NCBI GenBank assembly: GCA_958445555.1
Contig: CAUCSW010000038.1
Coordinates: forward strand, 1-6,611
DNA length: 6,611 nt
Source: an uncultured Clostridia bacterium
Lineage (GTDB): Bacteria; Bacillota; Clostridia; Oscillospirales; Acutalibacteraceae
Reading direction: 5' to 3'
Both the position numbers and the translations under genes were made by a program. Positions 1-5,612 of the stretch are shown piece by piece; positions within the stretch are counted from its first letter, which is position 1, and every line of letters begins with the position of its first letter. The notes under the pieces were generated by a model. It saw only the letters and a list, made by a program, of their open reading frames with translations. It was not told where the DNA came from and made no database searches.

Positions 1-451
1 AGTCATAAGAAGCGAGGGCGGATATATCTGGGCTTGCAAGAATTATGACGGCGATGTGATGAGCGATATGGTCTCTACCGCTTTCGGTTCGCTTGCAATG
101 ATGACATCGGTGCTCGTGTCTCCCGACGGCAATTATGAGTATGAAGCCGCGCACGGAACGGTGACCCGCCACTACTACAGATATCTTAAGGGGGAAGAGA
201 CTTCAACCAATCCCATGGCGACCATATACGCCTGGTCGGGCGCCCTCAGACGCCGCGGCGAGCTTGACGGAATAAACGAACTCGTGCATTTCGCCGATGC
301 CCTTGAGGCTGCCTGCATAAAGACCCTTAACGACGGTATAATGACAAAGGACCTCGTGGGACTTGTAAGCGAAGGCTGTACCGCGCGTGCCGTGAATACC
401 GCCGAATTTATCGGTGAGATCAGAAAGAGACTTGAATCCGCGCTTGCCTGA
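1..451 (+). CDS. icd: NADP-dependent isocitrate dehydrogenase, eukaryotic (IDH1/2-like) type, C-terminal part
   Basis: Oxidative decarboxylation of isocitrate to 2-oxoglutarate with NADP+, in the cytoplasm, supplying 2-oxoglutarate for glutamate synthesis and NADPH. The gene enters from the left edge; the first whole codon is at position 2 and 149 residues remain of a family length near 400. The fragment aligns closely with the end of human-type [12 protein letters not shown] at fragment residues 10-18, followed by SD at 21-22, carries the two metal-binding aspartates (D18 and D22). [10 protein letters not shown] is the NADP-binding segment, and [11 protein letters not shown] follows it, with its Asn also near the cofactor. 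The C-terminal helix with MTKDL is typical. It belongs to the eukaryotic-type subfamily rather than the Escherichia coli Icd type, judged by these motifs. The reading frame is intact to a TGA stop. The start and promoter lie outside the window. Confidence 0.96.
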   Translation, partial: VIRSEGGYIWACKNYDGDVMSDMVSTAFGSLAMMTSVLVSPDGNYEYEAAHGTVTRHYYRYLKGEETSTNPMATIYAWSGALRRRGELDGINELVHFADALEAACIKTLNDGIMTKDLVGLVSEGCTARAVNTAEFIGEIRKRLESALA

Positions 452-523
452 GACCGGTAACGGGTCGGCGGCCTTGTGATTTTGCCGACCTGATAAACGG
501 CACAGGACAGTTTCGATTCGGAT

Positions 524-564
524 AAAAAAGGCAGCAGCCGAGACCGTAAGGTCTCGGCTGCTGC
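524..564. terminator. Perfect 15-bp hairpin, probably a terminator shared by convergent genes
   Basis: Arms 531-545 and 550-564 are exact reverse complements (15 bp) around a GTAA loop at 546-549. On the minus strand the stem is followed by six T (plus-strand A run 524-529), a canonical intrinsic terminator for the metallophosphoesterase gene, about 130 nt after its stop. On the plus strand the stem is followed by a mixed T-rich tail, which may also stop icd transcripts. A smaller 7-bp inverted repeat (463-469 with 484-490) lies just upstream, directly after the icd stop. Confidence 0.85.
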
Positions 565-696
565 TTCTGTCATTATTCTTTTGCCGTTTGTTACGTTCTC
601 ACTTACACGACCGAAATACAAAACGGGAGGCGGAGCAAAACATCAACGAGGGGGGAACATCCGCCCGGGCAGTGTCTTTCAAAGGTGCTCTTCTGA

Positions 697-1386
697 CTAT
701 AACTGCTCTTTGGAGCCGAGCATGATCATCTTCTTAAACAGGCATGTGTGCCCGGGGGTTATGAGTCGGTCCTCGTGCATGGAGCCGAAGTACCAATGAT
801 TGAACTCGCACTCGTTATCTATCTCCTGAAGATATCCGTTAAGCTTGCTTATGTGCGGCTCATATCCTTTTTTGAGCGCCATTGAGCTCTTTACAAGGGT
901 GGGCGGCTCGTGTGTCAGAATGTAGTCGACCCGTCCGCCGATCTCTTCAAGATTCAAGGCTCCTTCGCGCATTTCCGAAGGGGACGGCAGCTCCGCGCGC
1001 CACCAGGTCTTATCCTCTATCCGCTCGTCGCGATCTTCGCTTTCACCGCCTCCGAAGGTAAAGAGGGTTATTCCGTCGATGTTAAAGATCTGACCGCGGC
1101 AGAGATGAAAAAGATTTCCGCTTATGCGGTGAACCTTACCGCCTTTCCACCTCGTCATTCGGCAGCTCTTTATCATATTGAAATTTTCATGTGCCCCGTC
1201 GAGAAAGCAAACGGTATAAGGCCTTTTGCCGAGCCATTCCACAACATCGCGTTCCTTTTTGCCGCCGTTCCAAAGAAAACCGAAATCACCGAGAATTATC
1301 AGAATATCGCCTTTTTTAAGCTTGAACCATTCCTTTGAATAAAGCCGTGATTCGTCGCCGTGAAGGTCACCGGTAAGATATACCAC
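697..1386 (-). CDS. Calcineurin-like metallophosphoesterase with altered metal site
   Basis: A 229-residue cytoplasmic protein with no signal peptide, of the calcineurin-like phosphoesterase fold that hydrolyses phosphate mono- or diesters with a two-metal centre; the substrate is unknown. Motif I GDLHGD gives D7 and H9; motif II GDFGFLW gives D34; motif III reads DGAHENF, with the catalytic H66 kept but the usual Asn replaced by A65; motif IV THEPP gives H159; motif V reads FGSMHED, with S202 where the first His of GHxH normally stands and H204 kept. Family members typically have DGNHENF and FGHxH. Length and the GGKVHRI and WW.ELPS segments match small clostridial phosphoesterases. The start is GTG with a strong AGGAGG six bases upstream. 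It is convergent with icd and divergent from the carboxypeptidase-like gene. The fold assignment is firm; activity is doubtful because of the two changes. Confidence 0.9.
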   Translation of the reverse strand: MVYLTGDLHGDESRLYSKEWFKLKKGDILIILGDFGFLWNGGKKERDVVEWLGKRPYTVCFLDGAHENFNMIKSCRMTRWKGGKVHRISGNLFHLCRGQIFNIDGITLFTFGGGESEDRDERIEDKTWWRAELPSPSEMREGALNLEEIGGRVDYILTHEPPTLVKSSMALKKGYEPHISKLNGYLQEIDNECEFNHWYFGSMHEDRLITPGHTCLFKKMIMLGSKEQL

Positions 1387-1392
1387 GAAACT

Positions 1393-1398
1393 CCTCCT
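1393..1398 (-). promoter_or_regulatory. Ribosome binding site fixing a GTG start
   Basis: On the minus strand AGGAGG ends six bases before the GTG at 1386-1384. This near-ideal site supports the GTG as the start of the metallophosphoesterase, the codon just before the V-Y-L-T-G-D beta strand. The AT-rich stretch 1413-1456 should hold its promoter; TTGCTT-like boxes at 1447-1456 are present but no well-spaced -10 could be chosen. Confidence 0.75.
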
Positions 1399-1431
1399 GT
1401 TAAAAAAAGTCTTTTAATCAATATATAAAAA

Positions 1432-1440
1432 TGCTATAAT
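1432..1440 (+). promoter_or_regulatory. Perfect extended -10 element, likely promoter of the S11-like gene
   Basis: TGCTATAAT matches the extended -10 consensus (TGnTATAAT) exactly. The matching -35 position (about 1412-1417) is only T/A-rich, as is common when the TG extension is present. If used, transcription begins near 1447 and leaves a leader of about 200 nt before the ATG at 1647. No better promoter was seen closer to the gene. The surrounding AT-rich block must also serve the divergent metallophosphoesterase gene. Confidence 0.55.
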
Positions 1441-1466
1441 ATATAAAAGCAAGCAACTAAAAAAAC

Positions 1467-1512
1467 AAACACCTAAAAATTAAACACACAAAAAAGCAAA
1501 CACACAAAAATA
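1467..1512 (+). repeat. Three imperfect 15-16 nt A/C-rich tandem repeats in the leader
   Basis: Units at 1467-1481, 1482-1496 and 1498-1512 share the pattern AAACAC(A/C)(C/T)AAAAA with periods of 15 and 16; the last two agree over 13 consecutive bases. They lie in a stretch (about 1451-1513) almost free of G on the plus strand, so the RNA would be unstructured. They follow directly after the putative transcription start. Role unknown; replication slippage, a protein-binding or Rho-loading leader are possible. Confidence 0.6.
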
Positions 1513-1519
1513 AACGGTG

Positions 1520-1571
1520 CGGCGCAGACCGATCACCCGAAATGCCGAGCGTCGTTCGGCGCAGGCGGATC
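1520..1571 (+). repeat. Pair of 15-nt direct repeats in the leader
   Basis: CGGCGCAGACCGATC at 1520-1534 and CGGCGCAGGCGGATC at 1557-1571 agree at 13 of 15 positions, 37 bases apart. A hairpin with 5-bp arms (1544-1548 and 1556-1560) lies between them. No open reading frame of note covers them. Function unknown. Confidence 0.45.
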
Positions 1572-1633
1572 GCTTGACCTAACAAAGGGTCACCGTCCCG
1601 CTACCGGCTCCGTATTTAATGATACTACAAGTC

Positions 1634-1638
1634 AGGGG
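1634..1638 (+). promoter_or_regulatory. Ribosome binding site of the S11-like gene
   Basis: AGGGG sits eight bases before the ATG at 1647 and supports this start, which also places a classical signal peptide exactly at the N-terminus. Confidence 0.7.
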
Positions 1639-1646
1639 AAAATTCC

Positions 1647-2999
1647 ATGCCTAAAAAAATAATTTGTTTTTTTATCGCACTTTTAACGGCAATAACGGTC
1701 GTTATGCCGGCAAATGCCTTTACCCCGCCGGGAATTGAGGTGAAGGCCGCAAAAGCTGTTGTCGCTTCATATGATACGGGAGAGTATATATTCAATAAGG
1801 ACGGTGACGGCACCGCCAATATAGCCGCCCTCAATATGGTTATGTCGGCACTTGTCATCGCCGAAAAATGCGAAGATCTCGACGCATACAACGCCGAAAT
1901 GACCCTCGGAATAAAAAAGCAGTTTCTCGGGACAGGTCTTGCGGTTATGAATCTGAAAATAGGCGGGAAGTACTCGGTCCGCGAATTGCTTTCCTTGGCA
2001 TTGATAGGAACATACAGTGACGCTATGTATCTTGCCGCGGTGACCGTGTTCGGAGATGTAGGCTCCTGTATAACGGCGATGAATGAGAAAGCAGCCGCGC
2101 TCGGTATGACAAACACGGTCTTTACCGATGTCAACGGATTCGACTCCACACAGTATTCCACCGCAAAAGAAGTGTCGGTTATGTTCCGCGCCGCTTGCGA
2201 AAATTCGGCGATCAAGGAAATAATGAGTACGAGAAAATACACTCTTTCTCCGAACGACTATCGCGAGACCGCCACAAACAACCAAAAGCAGGTCTCCTTT
2301 TCAAACACCTGTATGATAATAAATCCCGCCACCGTCCATTACTACAATAAGATCAAAGCAGGCAAGACGGGTACCACCGACGCCGCGGGCAGATGTATCG
2401 TGACCCTGGCTGAGGAAAGCGGTGTAAGGTATATATGCGTTCTGCTCGGCGAGCCCGTCACAAAGGATAAGGACAAAAACGGGAACACCGTCAGATATGA
2501 TTTCAGAGACACCAAAGCTCTCGCGGGTTGGGCGCTGTCGAGCTTCTCATACCGTGCGGTGGTGCAGAAAGGTGACATTGTCGGAGAGGCACCTTGCGTT
2601 CTTTCAAACGACACCGACAGAATATCCGCGGCCGCCGCGGGCGATCTGTATGCGACCCTTCCCGTAAAGATCGATAAGTCGACCATGATATTTAATTGTA
2701 AATACAATAAGAAAAAGTTCAACGCGCCGATAAAGGCGGGAGAAAGTATGGGCACCGCCGAGGTTCTCTACGGAGGGGAAGTCATAGGAACGGTTGATCT
2801 TGTCGCCGCGACGGATGTGGAATCGAGTATGATGCTGGTTATCAAAAATGCCTTCGGATCGGTGCTCGGTTCAAAATGGTTCAAGTCCCTGCTGCTCGTT
2901 GCGGCGGCGATAGCGGCGGCTTTTATCCTTACGGTGATCATAATCAATGTGTCAAACAAAGTAAAGCGCTCCAAAAAGGTGCATAAGGACGATTATTGA
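1647..2999 (+). CDS. Membrane-anchored D-alanyl-D-alanine carboxypeptidase-like protein (S11 family), probably inactive
   Basis: 450 residues with the DacA/DacF architecture. A signal peptide (residues 1-24, basic MPKK, hydrophobic core, likely cut after ANA) is followed by the S11 peptidase fold (about 30-290), a PBP5 C-terminal-like beta domain (about 300-395), one membrane helix (about 414-435) and a short basic cytoplasmic tail. Active enzymes trim the terminal D-Ala of peptidoglycan stem peptides using SxxK, SxN and KTG. Here the SxxK position reads A61-L-N-M64 (in IAALNMVMSAL, aligning with PASLTKIMTAL), so both the nucleophile Ser and the base Lys are lost. The SxN position reads T122-Y-S124 (in ALIGTYSDAM). 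Only K240-T-G242 is kept, within IKAGKTGTTDAAGRC. The frame is unbroken and all other landmarks are present, so this is not decay by frameshift. Family membership is firm; lack of activity is inferred. It may bind peptidoglycan or regulate a partner. Transcribed alone; followed at once by a strong hairpin. Confidence 0.9.
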   Translation: MPKKIICFFIALLTAITVVMPANAFTPPGIEVKAAKAVVASYDTGEYIFNKDGDGTANIAALNMVMSALVIAEKCEDLDAYNAEMTLGIKKQFLGTGLAVMNLKIGGKYSVRELLSLALIGTYSDAMYLAAVTVFGDVGSCITAMNEKAAALGMTNTVFTDVNGFDSTQYSTAKEVSVMFRAACENSAIKEIMSTRKYTLSPNDYRETATNNQKQVSFSNTCMIINPATVHYYNKIKAGKTGTTDAAGRCIVTLAEESGVRYICVLLGEPVTKDKDKNGNTVRYDFRDTKALAGWALSSFSYRAVVQKGDIVGEAPCVLSNDTDRISAAAAGDLYATLPVKIDKSTMIFNCKYNKKKFNAPIKAGESMGTAEVLYGGEVIGTVDLVAATDVESSMMLVIKNAFGSVLGSKWFKSLLLVAAAIAAAFILTVIIINVSNKVKRSKKVHKDDY

Positions 3000-3044
3000 T
3001 AAAGCTGGCACCCTTCGTTCATACGAAGGGTGCCAGCTTTATCA
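2997..3044. terminator. Perfect 22-bp hairpin overlapping the stop codon
   Basis: Arms 2997-3018 and 3023-3044 are exact reverse complements, with a TCAT loop at 3019-3022. The left arm begins with the TGA stop of the S11-like gene. The stem has a GC-rich centre and an AAAG/CTTT base, so RNA ending in CUUU could act as an intrinsic terminator although no long U run follows. Because it is symmetric it could also stop transcripts coming from the opposite strand. Confidence 0.75.
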
Positions 3045-3358
3045 TACGAGGACGGAAGTCGAATGCGCCTCTGCAGCGCCGCGACGCGCCGAAGGCGCGT
3101 CCTGTGAAAACGGGCAGCCTCACCGAAACGGCAGGATTCGCCCCGCAAAAATGACTGCGGGAGCAGAGTGGTATTGCCCCGCTTTCCGCCTGCGGCTGCC
3201 CGTTTTTTATGCGCCCCGCTCCGCGGGGCGCGCGGAGCTGCTTCGGTGCACATTTTCATCTCTCGGCAGTCACCTCTCGGCAACCGGCCTGAGGGGGCGT
3301 TTTTTTTCTCGGGCTGCACTCGGCACTCCGAGCTGCCGCTTCCCAATGTCACGAAGCC
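3045..3358. other. GC-rich intergenic region full of inverted repeats, no convincing gene
   Basis: This gap between two convergent genes holds no recognisable protein; the open frames across it lack family features and overlap hairpins. Structures seen: 8-bp stem with GAA loop (3083-3090 with 3094-3101); the long-range stem 3107-3119 with 3194-3206 (separate entry); a 9-bp stem with TCC loop (3211-3219 with 3223-3231), overlapped by an alternative 7-bp stem (3219-3225 with 3231-3237); a run of eight T at 3300-3307; and a 5-bp hairpin at 3319-3332. One or more of these probably ends transcription of the AraC-family gene. Confidence 0.6.
3107..3208 (+). other. Candidate structured RNA element closed by a 13-bp stem with T run
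   Basis: AAAACGGGCAGCC at 3107-3119 is the exact reverse complement of 3194-3206, and T continues to 3208. The 74-nt interior contains further pairings: 3131-3135 with 3189-3193 (5 bp, extending the outer stem inward), and two that exclude each other, 3142-3147 with 3156-3161 or 3157-3161 with 3178-3182. This resembles a structured RNA ending in a terminator on the plus strand, but no good promoter is visible upstream and a 22-bp hairpin precedes it. It could instead be a bulky bidirectional terminator or an inserted palindromic element. Confidence 0.35.
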
Positions 3359-4279
3359 TTATCGCACGGCATCTTTTGTATGCTTCGGACCGTCCTTTGA
3401 TTCCGCTGAGATCTTTTTGTACTTCAGCGGAGTCTCGCCGAACATGGAATAAAAATCCGAAATGAAATGTGAGCAGTCCGAAAACCCCGAGGCGTAACAC
3501 GCCTCGCTCACGGTCTTGCCGTCCCGCAGCAAGACCGCCGCTTCGCAAAGACGGTATTCTTTCAGAAACTGCCTCGGCGTTTTTCTCAAAAATTCGTTAA
3601 AGTGCCGCTCAAGGGTGTTGACGCTGACCCTTGCATTCTCGGCAATTTCCGAGACGGTGATCCTCAGATTGTAGTTTTGCGATATGTATCCGATCGCATA
3701 CATAATGTCCGACGGCAGCATTCTTTCCGCAGCGGCGGATACCTTTTTTACGGCGGAGGAAAGTATTCCGAAGAATTCAAGCACCGCCGCTTCACGCTTA
3801 AACGGCTCGTCGCACATACCAAAAAGCGCAAAAAGACTTTTGTCGATCCTTTTCAACTCCGCTTCGCTCAGTTTCAGCGATACGGTGCTGCCGCTGCCGC
3901 CGAACAGTCGCTTCCCGATCGGGTCGTCGACCTTGACGGTGGCTATGATCCATATATGATCGTGCTCCCTCCTGCGATCCTCGTATACGCAGTGATGAAT
4001 AACACCCGGCGGTATTATCAGGGCGCTCCCTCTTTCTATGGGGTACAGCCTGTCATTTACAATAAAGCATACATCACCCGATAGATTTACATATATCTCG
4101 GTTCCCTCGTGCGAGTGGGGAAGATCGTCGTTATAATTGAGAGTCCCCGAATGGCGTGCCGCAGTCAAAGAAAACTCAAAATCGGGAAGACCGCAAAAAC
4201 TCTTCCTCCGTATAAAAAATGATCCTATCTTGTTCTGTCGTGCCGCATCTGCATGCTCGCCGAATATCGATTCGGGCAC
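3359..4279 (-). CDS. AraC-family transcriptional regulator with N-terminal cupin domain
   Basis: 306 residues, a cytoplasmic DNA-binding regulator. The N-terminal cupin-like sensor (about 30-125) shows H55-S-H57 and E61 in PHSHEGTEIYVNLSG, and an IPPGVIHH segment (89-96) typical of AraC ligand-binding domains. The C-terminal part (about 192-289) holds two helix-turn-helix units: ITVSEIAENARVSVNTLERHF (about 207-227), and KTVSEACYASGFSDCSHFISDF (about 255-276) followed by the family signature FGETPLKYK. The start is a GTG with only a weak GGA upstream; no other in-frame start nearby is better, and the sensor domain needs this region. Such proteins usually respond to a small molecule, often a sugar or metabolite, and control adjacent genes; the divergent transporter is the obvious candidate. 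The ligand cannot be read from the sequence. Confidence 0.93.
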   Translation of the reverse strand: MPESIFGEHADAARQNKIGSFFIRRKSFCGLPDFEFSLTAARHSGTLNYNDDLPHSHEGTEIYVNLSGDVCFIVNDRLYPIERGSALIIPPGVIHHCVYEDRRREHDHIWIIATVKVDDPIGKRLFGGSGSTVSLKLSEAELKRIDKSLFALFGMCDEPFKREAAVLEFFGILSSAVKKVSAAAERMLPSDIMYAIGYISQNYNLRITVSEIAENARVSVNTLERHFNEFLRKTPRQFLKEYRLCEAAVLLRDGKTVSEACYASGFSDCSHFISDFYSMFGETPLKYKKISAESKDGPKHTKDAVR

Positions 4280-4403
4280 GGATCCGATATATTGGTGATT
4301 ATATCATATTTTTTGTCGAAAACAAGATATTTTTTTTTGAATGATTGTGATATTATATCCGTTGCAAATTCAGAACATTATGACTTTTCGGGATGTAACG
4401 GTT
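4280..4403. promoter_or_regulatory. Divergent AT-rich promoter region with repeated GTGAT...TATATC element
   Basis: The region separates the AraC-family gene from the transporter. GTGATTATATC (4295-4305) and GTGATATTATATC (4347-4359) are near copies whose left ends are 52 bp apart, about five helical turns. The second contains the 11-bp palindrome GATATTATATC (4349-4359); the first is flanked by an inverted repeat GATATA/TATATC (4286-4291 with 4300-4305). TGATATTAT at 4348-4356 resembles an extended -10 for the transporter, so the downstream copy would overlap the promoter. These are candidate operators for the adjacent regulator, not proven. Confidence 0.45.
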
Positions 4404-5324
4404 ATGGAAATCATTTCACCTTATGTACTGCTTGCGGTAACCATGGCGGCATGCCTCTTTGCCTATCTTCTTAAAAACCTGTATTCCAAAAAATATCAGA
4501 AAAAGGCTTCAGACCCGTATATGTTTTTGGCGGTAACAAGCGTGATCTCTGCTGCTACGGTCGCGGCTGTGTCGGGCGGTATCGGTTCGGTGTCAAAAAC
4601 GACCCTCATATTTGCACTGGTCTACGGTATCGACTGCGCGGTGCAGACTGTGGCACTTGCGCTCGCATTGCAGACGGGACCGCTCTCATATTCATCGGTG
4701 ATCGTGTCACTGTCGACCGTAATACCCGCCTTTTCGGGATGGGTCTTTTGGAATGAAAAGATGACTGTGCTCAGACTTGTCGGGATTCTTTTGATGATAG
4801 CCTGCTTTGTCTTCTCGGCGAAGAAAGAGGAGGAAGGCAAAAAAGCACAGAAGCAATGGTACATTTACGCCGCCCTTTCCTTCCTCACAACGGGACTGTG
4901 CGGAGTGATACAAAAAATGTACGGGAAGACCTCAGTTTCGGGTGAAACGGCGGGCTTCGTAGTCACCGCATTCGCCTTTTCTACACTTGTTTCGCTCATT
5001 ATGTTTGCCGTGTTTAAGCTTAAGGAAAGAAAGATCGCCCATAACGGGCATGACCGGGACGAGACGGTCAAAAAAGCGAAAATCGACTTCATCATCCCGG
5101 CAGCTGTTCTTGTTGCGACCGGAATATGCGTGGGACTTAACAATCAGATAAACCTATACCTTGCAGGTATTATGGACAGTGCATTTTTCTTTCCCGTCGT
5201 AAACGGGGGAAACCTTTTGCTTGTCACCTTGTTTTCGGTGACGGTGTTCGGCGAGCGCCCGAGCCTGCGGCAGTGGATAGGTCTTGCCCTCGGATGCGCC
5301 TCAGTGGTTATGCTCTGCCTGTGA
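4404..5324 (+). CDS. DMT superfamily (EamA-type) transporter
   Basis: About 306 residues, an integral membrane protein with roughly ten hydrophobic helices in two homologous halves, the drug/metabolite transporter plan. Half 1 ends in GPLSYSSVIVSLSTVIPAFSG...NEK (Glu at 118) ...LVGILLMIACFVFSAKK. Half 2 starts near 152 after a charged linker (KKEEEGKKAQKQ) and ends in DSAFFFPVVNGG...GER (Glu at 284) ...WIGLALGCASVVMLCL. The repeated E-K/R followed by a G-rich helix is typical of EamA repeats. An in-frame ATG at 4341 would add 21 residues, but it lies upstream of a putative extended -10 (4348-4356), and ATG 4404 puts the first helix at the N-terminus with a GGGA at 4390-4393; ATG 4380 is a third option. 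Substrate unknown; family members export or import amino acids, sugars or drugs. Probably controlled by the divergent AraC-type gene. Confidence 0.88.
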   Translation: MEIISPYVLLAVTMAACLFAYLLKNLYSKKYQKKASDPYMFLAVTSVISAATVAAVSGGIGSVSKTTLIFALVYGIDCAVQTVALALALQTGPLSYSSVIVSLSTVIPAFSGWVFWNEKMTVLRLVGILLMIACFVFSAKKEEEGKKAQKQWYIYAALSFLTTGLCGVIQKMYGKTSVSGETAGFVVTAFAFSTLVSLIMFAVFKLKERKIAHNGHDRDETVKKAKIDFIIPAAVLVATGICVGLNNQINLYLAGIMDSAFFFPVVNGGNLLLVTLFSVTVFGERPSLRQWIGLALGCASVVMLCL

Positions 5325-5447
5325 TCAGTCGATGCGGTGTGTATAGGCCTGCATTCATGTTTTCAAAAGCGATAGCGATGGTCTTTTGCAAAAAAACGGT
5401 AGACCTAAAAAAGGAGTAAAAATACTGCCGCTTACCTTACAAACGAC

Positions 5448-5502
5448 AAAAAAATGCCGCCCTTGGTCGGATCGCACCGCAGTGCGATTGGCCGAGGACG
5501 GT
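5448..5502 (-). terminator. Intrinsic terminator of the MFS transporter gene, possibly bidirectional
   Basis: A long hairpin with loop CGCA (5478-5481): inner arms 5471-5477 with 5482-5488 (7 bp exact), a small bulge, then outer arms 5461-5468 with 5490-5497 (8 bp including two G-T pairs), and 3 more pairs (5457-5459 with 5499-5501). Read on the minus strand the stem is followed by seven T (A run at 5448-5454), so it is a good terminator for the leftward transporter, about 110 nt past its stop. No separate plus-strand terminator was found for the DMT gene, so this stem may serve both. Confidence 0.75.
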
Positions 5503-5612
5503 GTGTTCGGTTATACTCTTTTTACCACAGATAAGACCGTTTAAGAACGGTTCATCAACGGTCACCCGAAAACTCATCTTTACTTTTTTCGTGGGTGAAA
5601 AGGAGATCTATA
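5503..5612 (-). other. 3' untranslated region of the MFS gene with competing hairpins
   Basis: Segment 5535-5541 can pair with 5546-5552 (loop TAAG, one G-T pair) or perfectly with 5557-5563 (7 bp), so the two folds exclude each other. A further stem joins 5563-5572 with 5586-5597 with a two-base bulge. No open frame with gene-like features is present. The structures may protect the transcript end. Confidence 0.35.

Noticed and set aside
910..1338. 142-residue plus-strand frame inside the metallophosphoesterase gene
   Set aside because: Antisense to conserved phosphoesterase motifs; no ribosome binding site and no recognisable domain.
1542..1577. Eleven-codon upstream reading frame with four Arg codons in a row in the leader, reminiscent of an attenuation peptide
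   Set aside because: No Shine-Dalgarno site precedes its ATG, the Arg codons overlap a direct repeat and a hairpin that explain the GC-rich sequence, and no clear terminator/antiterminator pair follows.
2157..2168. An S-T-A-K sequence (residues 171-174) in the S11-like protein that fits SxxK
   Set aside because: It lies in the segment aligning with the conserved STAYDLA region far after the active-site helix of S11 enzymes, so it is a chance match and not a relocated nucleophile.
1767..2285. Long minus-strand frames inside the S11-like gene (172 and 205 residues)
   Set aside because: They are antisense shadows of a gene with clear family motifs, signal peptide and ribosome binding site.
3107..3208. 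Signal recognition particle RNA or 6S RNA as identity of the structured element
   Set aside because: The conserved SRP GGAAG/AGCA loop sequences are absent and the length and shape do not fit 6S RNA.
3151..3465. Open frames of 90-120 residues on both strands across the GC-rich gap
   Set aside because: Arg/Ser/Pro/Ala-rich composition from GC-rich hairpins, overlap with the AraC-type gene or with inverted repeats, no ribosome binding site and no recognisable domain.
5411..5532. Shine-Dalgarno-like AAGGAG at 5411-5416 and a 26-codon frame from ATG 5454
   Set aside because: The distance from the AAGGAG to the ATG is far too long, and the frame runs through the terminator hairpin.
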